From Pontibacter populi (GTDB taxonomy: Bacteria > Bacteroidota > Bacteroidia > Cytophagales > Hymenobacteraceae): 64,000 bases of DNA. Under the pieces are notes generated by a model that saw only the letters and a list, made by a program, of their open reading frames with translations, had not been told where the DNA came from and ran no database searches. Positions within the stretch are counted from its first letter, which is position 1; each line of letters starts with the position of its first letter. The stretch covers positions 1 to 64,000 of the forward strand of contig NZ_JAHWXQ010000006.1 in assembly GCF_019336435.1 (NCBI RefSeq), read 5' to 3'. This document shows positions 44,478 through 53,927 of this stretch, one piece after another. The translations under genes and the position numbers were made by a program.

Positions 44478-45680
44478 CTATCGTTTTGCTACATTTTCAA
44501 GTATGGCTTCTACCTCTTTTACCAATTCCCTTCTGTCAAAAAGTTCTCTTGCTATAGTTACCCCATTACACCCGGCCTTTTGTAGGGCTTCCGGGTTATC
44601 TAACACCTGTTTTATAGTTTGAGCGAGCTTGGTGGGTTCTTCTGCCGGCGAGTACCAACCACAACTATAGTTCTCCACAAAAGCTTTTGTCCAGCCGGGG
44701 TTGGTAACTATAACGGGTGTACCGCAGGCAAGGCTGTCATAAAACTTGGCCGGGGAATTAGACTGCAGCACAGGCAGATCATTAAACGTAACCAACGACA
44801 GGTCAGCTAACTTAAACAAGCCAAATACCTGGTCGCGGGATTGGGGTGGCAGCAACAGCAAATTAGGTACGCGCTGCGCCAGTTCATGAAGTTGAGACTC
44901 ATAATAGCCTGTTCCGGTTAATATAAAGACTATAGCCGGGTCATTTGCCAGCAACTCTACAGCCTGCATTATAGTTGGCATATCATTAGCGCGGCCATAA
45001 GTACCTGCATACAAAACGACCTGTTTGCCTTGTAGCTTATAGTTTGCCCGGTGCTCCTCAACATCAGCTTCGGTTACAGCCTCCGCTTTCTCAATGTCGG
45101 TTCCGTTCAGTATAGTGGTAACTTTTGCCGGATCTATTCCTTTCGCCACTACATAAGCTGTCATGTCCGGGGAGAGGGTAATGATGTATGCCGCACTTTT
45201 GTATAGGCTATATTCCATTTTAAAAAGCAGGCGCTGCATCCATTTATACTTCACGGCTCCCATCTCAACCGGGAAACTCGGCCAAAGATCCTGCACTTCA
45301 AAGACCCAGGGCACGTTGCGTAGCCTGGCAACCTGCGCTACTACAAATGGCACCGACAAAGGCACCGAAACCGCCCATAGGATATCCGGCTTTTTCAGGC
45401 GCATCAGTTTATAAAATGCACAGGCAGCAAATCCAACAAACGATAGCATTCGCAGCACCACGCCCATTTTATTGGCATACGCTACGGTACATTCTTTCAG
45501 CTCCACTCCTTCCGGTACCCAACTATAGTTTTGCGTTACGAGCAGCTTACGCCAGGCATTGGTGGCTACCAGCGTTATTTTGTGCCGCCGGGCCAGCTTC
45601 TCCATAAAAGAATATTGCCTGCAAGTAGCCGGGCAATCCGGGCTGGCGTGGTGCTGGTGTAAAATGGTGACGTGCATCAA
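44478..45680 (-). CDS. Glycosyltransferase family 4
   Basis: This 400-residue GT-B fold enzyme has N-terminal HQHHASPDCPATCRQYSFMEKLA (WbuB-like opening) and a mid VLYAGTYGRANDMPTIMQAVELL. Its donor-binding C-terminal region contains KFYDSLACGTPVIVTNPGW with the typical E-x7-E-like end. It would transfer a sugar from a nucleotide donor in LPS or exopolysaccharide synthesis; donor and acceptor are unknown. It lies 17 nt after gldB in the same direction. Confidence 0.88.
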   Translation of the reverse strand: MMHVTILHQHHASPDCPATCRQYSFMEKLARRHKITLVATNAWRKLLVTQNYSWVPEGVELKECTVAYANKMGVVLRMLSFVGFAACAFYKLMRLKKPDILWAVSVPLSVPFVVAQVARLRNVPWVFEVQDLWPSFPVEMGAVKYKWMQRLLFKMEYSLYKSAAYIITLSPDMTAYVVAKGIDPAKVTTILNGTDIEKAEAVTEADVEEHRANYKLQGKQVVLYAGTYGRANDMPTIMQAVELLANDPAIVFILTGTGYYESQLHELAQRVPNLLLLPPQSRDQVFGLFKLADLSLVTFNDLPVLQSNSPAKFYDSLACGTPVIVTNPGWTKAFVENYSCGWYSPAEEPTKLAQTIKQVLDNPEALQKAGCNGVTIARELFDRRELVKEVEAILENVAKR

Positions 45681-45697
45681 TGGAGCAGGTAAAGCAG

Positions 45698-46690
45698 TTA
45701 GCGCTTCTCAGGTTTATATTTCGATTCGGCGAATATCTTTTTAAAGTCTGTATCAGCCATAAGCTCCGGCAGTGTTACCTTGGGGTTACGCTCCATATAC
45801 TGGCGCACGATCTGCCAACCAACCCAAGTACCTAAACGGCCAGGAGCAGTGCTGTCAATTTCGGGGGTGTTAGGGCGCTCACCAATATACTTTTGCACCT
45901 TGAAAGGGTTCTTTTCATACAGCATGCTCTTCTCTATAAAGTGTGCCCAGATGCGCCCTTCGTTATGGTGCACATCTGCCAATTGCTGCCCGCTATAGCC
46001 AATTATAGTCGAATCCGGGGTGCAGGGCATTACAGTTTGTACAAAGTAATACGCCTTGCCTGCATTTATCATTTCAGAAAGCATCGATCTGTCTAAGAAA
46101 TCGGCCTTATTGAATTTATTAGAGAGCAAAAGCAAAGCAGCCGGCACCATGTTGGGGCGCTCGTAACGTTTTAAAATGTATTCGTACGTATCCGGGCGGT
46201 ACAAAGCATCTTTGCCAATAAAATAATCTATCCCGAAAACCATCAAGCTATCCGATACCAACAGATCCTGACCCAGACCCGAAACAAAGGTCTTTACTTC
46301 AGGTACTACAAAATCGGGGTAATAAAATTTAATTACTTTAAAGGCAGTTTCCAGCTGCTTCTTTTCTTCCCCCATATCCCCAAACTTTTCTATAGCCTGC
46401 TGCGCCAGAGAGTCCAGCGACGGGTTGGTGGCCATGCCATATAATGAGTTTACAAGAATGGAATCGTGTGGGTACTGGTTCTGCTGCAGGAACTTATCAG
46501 CAAAAAGCGGCTGCTCTTTCAGGAAACTTCTTACCTGTTCTTTGTTATCAAGCGCGAAAAATTCTTTCTCCAGCCGGTCAATTTTTACATCAACCGGTAT
46601 GCGTTCAATCTCTTTAGGTAAGTCGCAACCTTTCTTACTACAGCTGGCTAAAAAAAGAACTATAGCTATATATACTAATCTATATGACAT
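45698..46690 (-). CDS. gldB: Gliding motility lipoprotein GldB
   Basis: GldB is a lipoprotein needed for gliding in Flavobacterium. The 330-residue protein has a lipobox LFLASC with Cys17, an ERIPVDVKIDRLEKEFF start of the mature domain, and GTWVGWQIVRQYMERNPKVTLPELM near the C terminus, all recognisable GldB landmarks. Whether this organism glides is unknown; homologues occur in non-gliding relatives too. It is the upstream partner of the glycosyltransferase and divergent from the PorT-like gene. Confidence 0.9.
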   Translation of the reverse strand: MSYRLVYIAIVLFLASCSKKGCDLPKEIERIPVDVKIDRLEKEFFALDNKEQVRSFLKEQPLFADKFLQQNQYPHDSILVNSLYGMATNPSLDSLAQQAIEKFGDMGEEKKQLETAFKVIKFYYPDFVVPEVKTFVSGLGQDLLVSDSLMVFGIDYFIGKDALYRPDTYEYILKRYERPNMVPAALLLLSNKFNKADFLDRSMLSEMINAGKAYYFVQTVMPCTPDSTIIGYSGQQLADVHHNEGRIWAHFIEKSMLYEKNPFKVQKYIGERPNTPEIDSTAPGRLGTWVGWQIVRQYMERNPKVTLPELMADTDFKKIFAESKYKPEKR

Positions 46691-46697
46691 AACTGTT

Positions 46698-46715
46698 TAT
46701 TTTTGTACAAAAATA
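46698..46715. promoter_or_regulatory. Divergent overlapping -7 boxes (gldB / PorT-like gene)
   Basis: TATTTTTGTACAAAAATA is an 18-bp perfect palindrome. TATTTTTG (46698-46705) is a plus-strand -7 box and CAAAAATA (46708-46715) the minus-strand one, sharing the GTAC centre. The two RNA polymerases would exclude one another. Clear -33 boxes are not visible at 19-20 nt on either side. Confidence 0.55.
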
Positions 46716-46765
46716 GCAGGTTCCTACGTACTAAGGTAACACGAATATTACAAACACTTATTCAA

Positions 46766-47440
46766 ATGAAGAAACTAACACTTTTATTGCTCCTTCTAGG
46801 TTTTGGCTACGGTGCTTCTGCACAGATCGAGATCGGACTGATGGTTTCACCTACCATATCGAGCAACCGGTTTATTGCTGAAGACAAGTATAACTTTGAA
46901 AAAGAGAACAACAACCTGCGCCTAGGCGTGGGTGTTATCGCTGATTACTTTTTCGCTCAGAATTATGCCTTCAGCACCGGTCTGGTTTATCGCAGCAAAG
47001 GCAGCGAAATAAGCTACAACTATACCCGATCCGAAAGCGACGGCACAACTACAACTATAGCCGGCAAAGACGACATTGCTGTGCAGTACATAGAATTGCC
47101 GCTAACTCTTAAGCTCTTCACGAACGAAATTGCGCCTGCTACTATTTTATATTTCCAGGTGGGAGGCTCGCTTAACACCAAAGTGGCTGCCAAAGTAAAC
47201 GACAAGAAAGTAATCGACAGCGAGAAAACAGCGAAACGCTTTAATATTTTTGAGGCTGATGTAATGTTGGGTGGCGGTACCGAATTTCAGTTTGGCGAAA
47301 GCACCAAGCTATTTGCCGGCTTAACCTACCACCGTGGCTTGTCTGACATAGATAACAAGTACTATAGCGATAAGCTGGGCGATAAAAACATTTCGCTTAA
47401 GAACAACGGGGTATCTATAGATGTAGGGGTGAAGTTCTAA
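46766..47440 (+). CDS. PorT-family outer-membrane beta-barrel protein
   Basis: From ATG 46766 the product is 224 residues with a signal peptide (MKKLTLLLLLLGFGYGASA-Q). Beta-rich repeats include GLMVSPTISSNRFI and YAFSTGLVYRSKG, with a C-terminal ...GVSIDVGVKF. It resembles the outer-membrane barrel family that includes PorT/SprT of the T9SS; assignment to PorT itself is not secure. A frame from 46703 is excluded because it begins inside the promoter palindrome. Confidence 0.82.
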   Translation: MKKLTLLLLLLGFGYGASAQIEIGLMVSPTISSNRFIAEDKYNFEKENNNLRLGVGVIADYFFAQNYAFSTGLVYRSKGSEISYNYTRSESDGTTTTIAGKDDIAVQYIELPLTLKLFTNEIAPATILYFQVGGSLNTKVAAKVNDKKVIDSEKTAKRFNIFEADVMLGGGTEFQFGESTKLFAGLTYHRGLSDIDNKYYSDKLGDKNISLKNNGVSIDVGVKF

Positions 47441-47470
47441 CCTATAGTTATAGTTGCCGAACTATAAAGC

Positions 47471-47507
47471 AAAAGAGCCGCCCCGAATTGTTCGGGGCGG
47501 CTCTTTT
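47471..47507. terminator. Bidirectional terminator
   Basis: AAAAGAGCCGCCCCGAA pairs with TTCGGGGCGGCTCTTTT around a 3-nt loop, with T-rich flanks on both strands, between the converging PorT-like and RNase genes. Confidence 0.95.
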
Positions 47508-47516
47508 ACTTATAAA

Positions 47517-49112
47517 TTAATCTTCTTTTTCCGGCACTTCCAGTTCCTCTGCGAAGGCAGTGCGCAATTCAATATCTTCGCCACGGTCATCCATTACTTT
47601 AAAGTCTGTAATGCCTAACGAAGTATCTTTTACCAAGCTCACCCACCTGAAGTATTTAAAGAACCATTTCATTTGCTTTGATACGATGCCTTTTGTGTAA
47701 TAATCATACACAAAAGGATGCACATAAATGGTCAGGCCCTTCTGGTTGTGGCTTACTAGCAGGTCGTCTACAGCTGCTTCAATTTCATCGGTAACCAGTA
47801 TACTGGCTGTTATTTTTCCGGTGCCGCCGCAGGTTGGGCAAACTTCACCGGTTATAATATTTTGCTCCGGCCTCACACGCTGACGCGTTATCTGCATCAG
47901 GCCGAATTTAGAGATTGGCAGAACTGTAGACTTGGAACGGTCTGTTCTTAGTTCTTCTTTTACAACCTCAAATACTTTCTGGCGGTTTTCCGGCGACTTC
48001 ATATCAATGAAGTCAATTACAATGATACCACCTATATCCCGGAGACGTAACTGGCGTGCCACTTCGCGGGCTGCCATCATGTTCACGTTCAGAGCCGTGG
48101 CCTCCTGATCGGTTTCGGTATTAGATTTATTCCCACTGTTCACATCAATTACATGCAGCGCCTCGGTGTGTTCAATTACCAGGTATCCGCCGCCTGGTAT
48201 CGTTACCGTTTTGCCAAAAGCAGCCTTCAGCTGTTTTTCGATGTGGAAGTGTTCAAAGGTTTTGGTTTTGCCGGTATACTGCTTCAGGATCTTTAACTTA
48301 TCCGGTGCAATACTTCCGATGTATGTTCTGATCTCATCATAGAGCTGGACATCGTCCACTACTATGTTGTCAAAACTTTCGTTTAGCAAATCCCTCAAAA
48401 TGGAAGAAGAACGGCCAAGCTCACCTATAACTTTATCACAAGGTTTCGCTGTTTTCAGCGTATTAAACCCCTCTTCCCAGTTTGTAAGCATGTTGCGCAT
48501 ATCTCTGTCGAGTTCTGCCACATCACGCCCTTCGGCCACTGTACGGATGATCACCCCAAAGTTCTCCGGCTTGATCGAAGTGATCAGGCGTTTTAAACGG
48601 GTGCGCTCATCTTTGCTTACGATCTTTTTAGATACACTTACCGTGTTTGAGAACGGCACGAGTACCAAATATCGCCCTGCAAGAGAAATCTCACAGGATA
48701 AGCGTGGACCTTTAGTAGAAATAGGTTCTTTTACAATCTGCACTAACAGCTGCTGTCCTTTTTTAAGTACATCAGCTATTTTGCCCAGCTTGTCTATTTC
48801 AGGCTCAAATTTTAACTGGTTTAGTTTAGGCGACGCGTTCTTCTGAGTCTGTGCTACCTTAACAAATTTGTTAAGTGTTTTGATGTTGGCACCCAGGTCA
48901 TGGTAATGCAGGAAAGCATCTTTCTGGTAACCAATGTCAATAAAGGCAGCATTTAGGCCTGGCATTACCTTTTTTACAGTACCCAGAAAGATATCACCAA
49001 CAATATAGTTGGTATCTTTCTTCTCGTAGTGGTATTCTACAAGGCGTTTGTCCTGTAATAGCGCAATGCGTTCTCCATCCTGAGTAGAATTGATAATTAG
49101 TTCATTACTCAA
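47517..49112 (-). CDS. Ribonuclease E/G family protein
   Basis: This 531-residue endoribonuclease for rRNA and mRNA processing has an N-terminal S1-type domain (GDIFLGTVKKVMPGLNAAFIDIG, about 38-60) and the catalytic DNase I-like domain with the metal aspartates in HVIDVNSGN and IIVIDFIDM. The zinc-link is CPTCGGTG (near 435). The RNase E-type C-terminal scaffold is absent, so it is RNase G-like. A COX24-like gene lies upstream. Confidence 0.93.
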   Translation of the reverse strand: MSNELIINSTQDGERIALLQDKRLVEYHYEKKDTNYIVGDIFLGTVKKVMPGLNAAFIDIGYQKDAFLHYHDLGANIKTLNKFVKVAQTQKNASPKLNQLKFEPEIDKLGKIADVLKKGQQLLVQIVKEPISTKGPRLSCEISLAGRYLVLVPFSNTVSVSKKIVSKDERTRLKRLITSIKPENFGVIIRTVAEGRDVAELDRDMRNMLTNWEEGFNTLKTAKPCDKVIGELGRSSSILRDLLNESFDNIVVDDVQLYDEIRTYIGSIAPDKLKILKQYTGKTKTFEHFHIEKQLKAAFGKTVTIPGGGYLVIEHTEALHVIDVNSGNKSNTETDQEATALNVNMMAAREVARQLRLRDIGGIIVIDFIDMKSPENRQKVFEVVKEELRTDRSKSTVLPISKFGLMQITRQRVRPEQNIITGEVCPTCGGTGKITASILVTDEIEAAVDDLLVSHNQKGLTIYVHPFVYDYYTKGIVSKQMKWFFKYFRWVSLVKDTSLGITDFKVMDDRGEDIELRTAFAEELEVPEKED

Positions 49113-49146
49113 TTTCTCTCAAAGATTTGGTGGATGTATAGACCAA

Positions 49147-49174
49147 AGCCCACAGTGCGGTAGCAAAGTGGGCT
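49147..49174 (-). terminator. Possible weak terminator between COX24-like and RNase genes
   Basis: AGCCCAC pairs with GTGGGCT over a long loop, followed on the minus strand by TTTGG. The T-tract is short, so activity is uncertain. Confidence 0.4.
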
Positions 49175-49193
49175 CCCTAAAACGCAGAAGAAA

Positions 49194-49283
49194 TTACTTC
49201 TTCTTGTGTCTGTTCTTTCTTAGGCGCTTCTTTCTTTTGTGTGTAGCGATCTTATGTCTTTTTCTTTTCTTTCCGCAAGGCAT
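49194..49283 (-). CDS. AURKAIP1/COX24-domain small ribosomal protein
   Basis: A 29-residue, extremely basic protein is encoded (MPCGKKRKRHKIATHKRKK, ending RHKKK). This is the conserved Bacteroidota short protein annotated with the AURKAIP1/COX24 domain, related to mitochondrial mS38 and the bacterial bS22-type small-subunit proteins. Ribosome association is inferred from that relationship. It has a plain ATG and lies upstream of the RNase E/G gene. Confidence 0.85.
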   Translation of the reverse strand: MPCGKKRKRHKIATHKRKKRLRKNRHKKK

Positions 49284-49322
49284 AGTCTTGAAGTTTTGTA
49301 TTTGTGAATAATTTCTTTAATA

Positions 49323-50192
49323 CTATTTAAGTCGGGCCAGGTACTCATCAACTGAGGCTGCCAGCGCCGGGTCATCTTTCATTGTTTTTACCTTGTTAAA
49401 CAAGGTCTTTGCTCGTTCGTTCTGGCCGGTTTCGGCCAGCGATACAGCCAGGTAGAAGTTACCTTCCACGTGATCAGGGTTTACTTCAACCAGCTTCTCA
49501 AAGTGGCCAAGCGCTTTATCGTACTGCTTGGTCTGCACAGAAAGTATACCTAAGTTAAAAAGCGCCTTCTCATTATCCGGGTCAGTTGCAATTACTTCGC
49601 GCAGCATGGTAATACCCTGCATTGGGCTTGCGCTTGCAATGTAGGTCATCGCCACGTTGGTTTTTGCATCCAAGTCAGCAGGGTTGTTCTTCAGTACTTT
49701 CTCGTACATGGTACGGGCTTTCGTTCCCATTTCTGCTGCGCGTTCCTGCGTAGCGGCGTAGGTAAAAGCACTAAAGTAACTATCACCGGCTTTCTTGAAA
49801 ATGCGTTCGCCTGGTCTGGCTTCCGCTACTGTCTCAAAATAATAACCGGCACTGTCGAATTTAGCTACTGCTGTATAGGCTTCTGCCAGTTCTGTTGCCA
49901 GCAATGTGCGCTGCTGCTTGTCGGTTGCTTTGTTGTAGCGGGCTCTAACTGTAGCCAGCTCCATCATTTGCTCCGGTGTTGCAGTAGTTGCATGCGGGTC
50001 AGCACTGGCAGCAGCTTCTTCGCCATGCCCGTGGCCATCATCAGCTGAGTGGCCTTCCGGCATAGCAGTTTCTGTATCGTTCTTCGCCAGATCTTCTTTA
50101 TCGTCATCATTAACAACCACTTTAGGCAGAAAGAATATACCTGCCACTAAGGCAATCGCCACAATAACTAATATAATCTGGTTGCGTGTCAT
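49323..50192 (-). CDS. Membrane-anchored TPR protein
   Basis: This 289-residue protein has one N-terminal membrane segment (about 5-25), a disordered His/Asp/Glu-rich stretch (GHSADDGHGHGEE, 47-59) that could bind metal, and four or five tetratricopeptide repeats from about 75 to 285 (for example ALFNLGILSVQTKQYDKALGHFEKL). TPR proteins act as assembly scaffolds; the partner is unknown. It is 63 nt downstream of the HU gene. Confidence 0.85.
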   Translation of the reverse strand: MTRNQIILVIVAIALVAGIFFLPKVVVNDDDKEDLAKNDTETAMPEGHSADDGHGHGEEAAASADPHATTATPEQMMELATVRARYNKATDKQQRTLLATELAEAYTAVAKFDSAGYYFETVAEARPGERIFKKAGDSYFSAFTYAATQERAAEMGTKARTMYEKVLKNNPADLDAKTNVAMTYIASASPMQGITMLREVIATDPDNEKALFNLGILSVQTKQYDKALGHFEKLVEVNPDHVEGNFYLAVSLAETGQNERAKTLFNKVKTMKDDPALAASVDEYLARLK

Positions 50193-50255
50193 GTTTAAAA
50201 ATGAGTAGCTGTTAAGTAAAGAATAGCAAAATCAGACGGCAAAGATACGAAAGAA

Positions 50256-50561
50256 TTAAGAATGAGCCAGTTCTTTGATCTTTTTGCTGTTCTTAATCTT
50301 CGCGATGAAGGTTTTAGACGGCTTAAAGCTAGGAATAAAGTGCTCATCAATAATAATAGACGTATTTTTAGAGATGTTACGAGCTACTTTTTTGGCGCGC
50401 TTCTTATTTACAAAGCTTCCAAAACCTCTCACGTAGATGTTGTTACCATCTGCCATTGAGTCTTTCACTACTTTGAAAAAAGCCTCGATGGTAGATTGAA
50501 CATCAGCCTTATCAATCCCTGTTTTATCAGCAATTTCTGATATTACTTCTGCTTTAGTCAC
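50256..50561 (-). CDS. HU/IHF-family DNA-binding protein
   Basis: This 101-residue nucleoid protein has the HU signature: MTKAEVISEIADKTGIDKADV N-terminal helices, IYVRGFGSFVNKKRAKKVARN and FIPSFKPSKTF with the DNA-bending beta-arm. It should bend and wrap DNA as a dimer. A -7-like TACCTTTG (minus strand, 50648-50655) lies upstream. Confidence 0.95.
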   Translation of the reverse strand: MTKAEVISEIADKTGIDKADVQSTIEAFFKVVKDSMADGNNIYVRGFGSFVNKKRAKKVARNISKNTSIIIDEHFIPSFKPSKTFIAKIKNSKKIKELAHS

Positions 50562-50875
50562 TTTCTTGAGTTTTATGAATTATAAAATATGATAAATTTC
50601 CAATATTGAGTGGCGGCAATTGCACCAAGTCCGTTATTTTCGGGGCACAAAGGTAATTTTACTTTTCGAGATGTAAAAGTTTTATGCTTAAATTATTAAC
50701 TATAAATTCCTAATTCTTAAGCCCATCTACTCAGTTCGTTACAAAGGTACAATATAAATTTCCCGGGCCCACGTTGCACAACTATAGTTATTTTAACACG
50801 CACGATTTGCCCAAGTCATCAGAACAAAACTATAACTTTATCAGTTCTACTTTACCACCTGCTCCCTGATTGTAT
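50562..50875. other. Divergent promoter region between HU and mutY
   Basis: A 314-nt AT-rich spacer. It has minus-strand TACCTTTG boxes at 50648-50655 and 50742-50749 (CAAAGGTA on the plus strand) and two TAATTCTTAA-type words near 50700-50720. No gene or RNA is recognised. Confidence 0.5.
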
Positions 50876-51964
50876 ATGTCTAATAACCCCACCTACTTCT
50901 CCCAAACGCTGATAAGCTGGTATAACCGGAACAAAAGAAATTTACCGTGGCGCGCCACCACCAACCCTTATCATATCTGGTTATCAGAAGTTATACTACA
51001 GCAAACGCGCGTAAACCAGGGCTTACCCTATTACCTGAAATTTACCGAAACATACCCCACCGTACAGGATCTTGCCGCAGCTCCCGAAGACGAAGTGTTA
51101 AGACTCTGGCAGGGACTTGGCTATTACTCTAGGGCGCGCAACATGCACCATACGGCCAAACAAATTGTACAGGAGTATAACGGCAACTTCCCCGGCAACT
51201 ATAGCGAACTACTGAAATTAAAGGGAGTTGGCAGCTATACGGCCGCGGCCATTGCTGCTTTTGCCTTTAAAGAACAGGTAGCCGTGCTGGATGGTAACGT
51301 ATTCAGAGTGCTTTCTCGTGTGTTTGGTATTTCTGAAGATATAGCAGCCCCGTCTTCCCGCAAAGTTTTTCAGGAGCAGGCCGATAAATTGGTACCAGCC
51401 AACGAGCCGGATACCTACAACCAGGCGATTATGGAATTTGGCGCCATACAGTGCACGCCTGTTATGCCTGATTGCCTGTTCTGCCCTTTCCAGCAGACCT
51501 GTTTTGCTTTTACGCACGGCTTGGTGCAGGAACTGCCTGTAAAATCGAAAGCCAAAGCGGCGCGGCCACGCTACTTCCACTACCTGGTTTTTGAGTGGCA
51601 GGGCCAGTATTATATGCGCAAGCGACTGGAAGGCGATATCTGGCAGGGCCTCTACGACTTTTACCTGCACGAGAGCACTGCCAAAGAGCTCCTGGCTGAG
51701 CCTTTGCTTGACGAGTTGAATGCAGCAGGCATCCCTGTACAGGCGGAGCATTTAACAACACCCTGGAAAGAGTATAAACACATCCTGAGCCATCAGAAAA
51801 TAACAGCTAAATTTTATCTTATAAAGCTGAACAACAGGCTACAAGACACAGTAGAACAGGAAACAAGACTTGGCCTCTACGGCTCCGAAAAAATAGATGA
51901 ACTTCCGAAGCCGGTTTTGATCAGTAACTATTTGAAAGATGCTAACATTTTAGTACATTTATAA
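50876..51964 (+). CDS. mutY: A/G-specific adenine glycosylase
   Basis: MutY removes adenine mispaired with 8-oxoguanine. The 362-residue protein (from ATG 50876) has the catalytic glutamate in SEVILQQTRV, the HhH motif LKGVGSYTAAAIAAFAF with the catalytic aspartate in VLDGNVFRVLSR, and a [4Fe-4S] motif C-X6-C-X2-C-X5-C (CTPVMPDCLFCPFQQTC). A C-terminal NUDIX-like 8-oxoG recognition domain completes it. It heads the mutY-ssb-gldE-gldD cluster conserved in Bacteroidota. Confidence 0.96.
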   Translation: MSNNPTYFSQTLISWYNRNKRNLPWRATTNPYHIWLSEVILQQTRVNQGLPYYLKFTETYPTVQDLAAAPEDEVLRLWQGLGYYSRARNMHHTAKQIVQEYNGNFPGNYSELLKLKGVGSYTAAAIAAFAFKEQVAVLDGNVFRVLSRVFGISEDIAAPSSRKVFQEQADKLVPANEPDTYNQAIMEFGAIQCTPVMPDCLFCPFQQTCFAFTHGLVQELPVKSKAKAARPRYFHYLVFEWQGQYYMRKRLEGDIWQGLYDFYLHESTAKELLAEPLLDELNAAGIPVQAEHLTTPWKEYKHILSHQKITAKFYLIKLNNRLQDTVEQETRLGLYGSEKIDELPKPVLISNYLKDANILVHL

Positions 51965-51982
51965 ACTGAACTATTTATACAC

Positions 51983-51990
51983 TAAATTTG
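51983..51990 (+). promoter_or_regulatory. ssb -7 element
   Basis: TAAATTTG matches TAnnTTTG. It lies 79 nt upstream of the ssb start codon, with a TTTA-like -33 at about the right distance. It lets ssb be expressed independently of mutY. Confidence 0.5.
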
Positions 51991-52068
51991 TAGTTCAGTA
52001 AGCCATATTGCCTCCGGCTTGGTTGCCGGAGTAGCCCAAATCAATTAACTATATAAACACAAAAAAGC

Positions 52069-52539
52069 ATGGCAAGTGTAAACAAAGTAATCCTGATCGG
52101 AAACCTGGGCAAAGACCCTGAAGTACGTCATCTAGAAGGTGGTGTGGCTGTTGCCCGCTTCCCTTTAGCAACCTCCGAAACCTTTAAGGACAAAAGCGGC
52201 CAAAAGCAGGAAAAAACCGAATGGCATAACATTGTGTTATGGCGCGGCCTGGCTGAGGTAGCAGAAAAGTATCTGCGCAAAGGGCAGTCTGTTTTTATTG
52301 AAGGCAAGATCCGAACCAGCCAATACCAGGACAAAGAAGGAAACCAGCGTTACTCTACAGAAATTGTAGCCGATAACATGACCATGCTTACGCGTGGCGA
52401 AGGTGGTTCTTCGGAAGGTGGCAACAACTTCCAGGGAAGTGCATCCACTTCTTCAGCTGGTAGCAACTATAACGCCGGAGCTACAACGGCCCCAGCCGGT
52501 GTGGCACAGAACGACGAGCCAGACGACCTGCCGTTCTAA
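52069..52539 (+). CDS. ssb: Single-stranded DNA-binding protein
   Basis: This 156-residue SSB has an OB-fold N-terminal half ([57 protein letters not shown]). A flexible Gly/Ser/Ala-rich linker (about 105-145) is followed by the acidic tip DEPDDLPF that recruits repair partners. It lies 104 nt after mutY, in the conserved cluster. Confidence 0.97.
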   Translation: MASVNKVILIGNLGKDPEVRHLEGGVAVARFPLATSETFKDKSGQKQEKTEWHNIVLWRGLAEVAEKYLRKGQSVFIEGKIRTSQYQDKEGNQRYSTEIVADNMTMLTRGEGGSSEGGNNFQGSASTSSAGSNYNAGATTAPAGVAQNDEPDDLPF

Positions 52540-52565
52540 TCCTTGTTTAACTAAACATTCGAATT

Positions 52566-53927
52566 TTGGGAAGTATAGATCCTGGAGACCCCCTGAGTTA
52601 TAGTTTACTGCAGTTATTTCAAAACACGTCTGCTTTACTCAGGATTGAATACATAACAGCTATACTTGGCTGTATTATCCTTTTGCTGCTTTCTGCCCTT
52701 GCTTCAGGGGCGGAAGCAGCATTTTTTTCTTTGCGGGAGCAAGACCTGGAAAAGCTTAAAACAAGTACCAACCCCACAGATAAGCGCATTGTCTTTTTAT
52801 TGGATGATCCAAGACAGCTGCTCACGCACATTCTTATCATCAATAATGCTATCAATGTAAGTATCATTACCCTGTTTGCTTACATTGCCTGGTTGCTATT
52901 TGGCAAGCTGGGTATAGTTGAGTTTACAGGCTGTATGCTATTTGCTACTTTCCTGATCGTATTCTTCGGCGAAGTATTGCCAAAAGTTTATGCCAACAAG
53001 AAGCCACTAACTATAGCCAGGCGTGCCGCAACGGGCCTCTCTGCGTTAAAGCCCCTGATACAGCCCCTTGCAAAGCTATTAATGGCAATAGGTAACACTA
53101 TAGAAACCCGTTATGGTACACGCAGCTATAACCACACTATGCAGGAACTTAAACACAGCCTGGATGTAGCCCTTACCAACGAAGACACTTCTCCTGAGGA
53201 GCGTCGGATCCTGCGTGGCGTAGTAAACTTTGGCTCCATCACTGTCAGACAGATCATGCGTCCGCGGGTAGATATAGTTGCGTTTAAGACCACGCTGACC
53301 TTACCCGAGTTGCTTCCTGAAATTACAAAATGGGGTTATTCGCGGGTGCCGGTTTATAGCGAGACCACAGATAAGATAGAGGGCATACTTTACGTTAAAG
53401 ACCTGTTACCGCACATAGATAAAGGCCCTGAGTTTAACTGGCAGAAACTGCTGCGCGAACCATTTTTTGTACCGGACAACAAGCGCATAGCCGACCTTTT
53501 CCAGGATTTTAAGGACAAGCATGTGCATATGGCTATAGTGCTGAATGAATTTGGCGCCACAACCGGTTTGCTTACCCTGGAAGATATTGTGGAAGAAATC
53601 GTGGGTGAAATAAACGATGAGTTTGACGACGATGAGATCATCTACTCCCAGTTAGATAAAAATACCTTTATCTTTGATGCAAAGACGTCATTGCACGACT
53701 TCTGTAAAATAACTGAGGTGCCTTTTGATGCTTTTAATGAAGTAAAGGGAGAATCTGAGTCCGTGGCCGGACTGATGCTGTCGCTCTTCTCACGTATCCC
53801 GAGGGTTGGCGAAACTATAAACTATGGCCATTTTCATTTCACGATAGAGTCTGCGGACAGCAAACGCGTAAAACGAGTAAAAATAAATGTCGGAAGCAAA
53901 AAGAAGCGTTACCACAAGGTCAGCTAA
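52566..53927 (+). CDS. gldE: Gliding motility-associated protein GldE
   Basis: This 453-residue CNNM/HlyC-CorC-type membrane protein has four N-terminal hydrophobic segments, then two CBS-like modules (about 205-330; [51 protein letters not shown]) and a transporter-associated C-terminal domain. GldE stabilises GldD in Flavobacterium gliding. It appears to start at TTG 52566 because no ATG precedes the conserved [13 protein letters not shown] opening. It overlaps gldD by 41 nt. Confidence 0.9.
   Translation: MGSIDPGDPLSYSLLQLFQNTSALLRIEYITAILGCIILLLLSALASGAEAAFFSLREQDLEKLKTSTNPTDKRIVFLLDDPRQLLTHILIINNAINVSIITLFAYIAWLLFGKLGIVEFTGCMLFATFLIVFFGEVLPKVYANKKPLTIARRAATGLSALKPLIQPLAKLLMAIGNTIETRYGTRSYNHTMQELKHSLDVALTNEDTSPEERRILRGVVNFGSITVRQIMRPRVDIVAFKTTLTLPELLPEITKWGYSRVPVYSETTDKIEGILYVKDLLPHIDKGPEFNWQKLLREPFFVPDNKRIADLFQDFKDKHVHMAIVLNEFGATTGLLTLEDIVEEIVGEINDEFDDDEIIYSQLDKNTFIFDAKTSLHDFCKITEVPFDAFNEVKGESESVAGLMLSLFSRIPRVGETINYGHFHFTIESADSKRVKRVKINVGSKKKRYHKVS

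Noticed and set aside
46703-46765. Extended N terminus of the PorT-like gene
   Set aside because: It begins inside the promoter palindrome and precedes a complete signal peptide at 46766.
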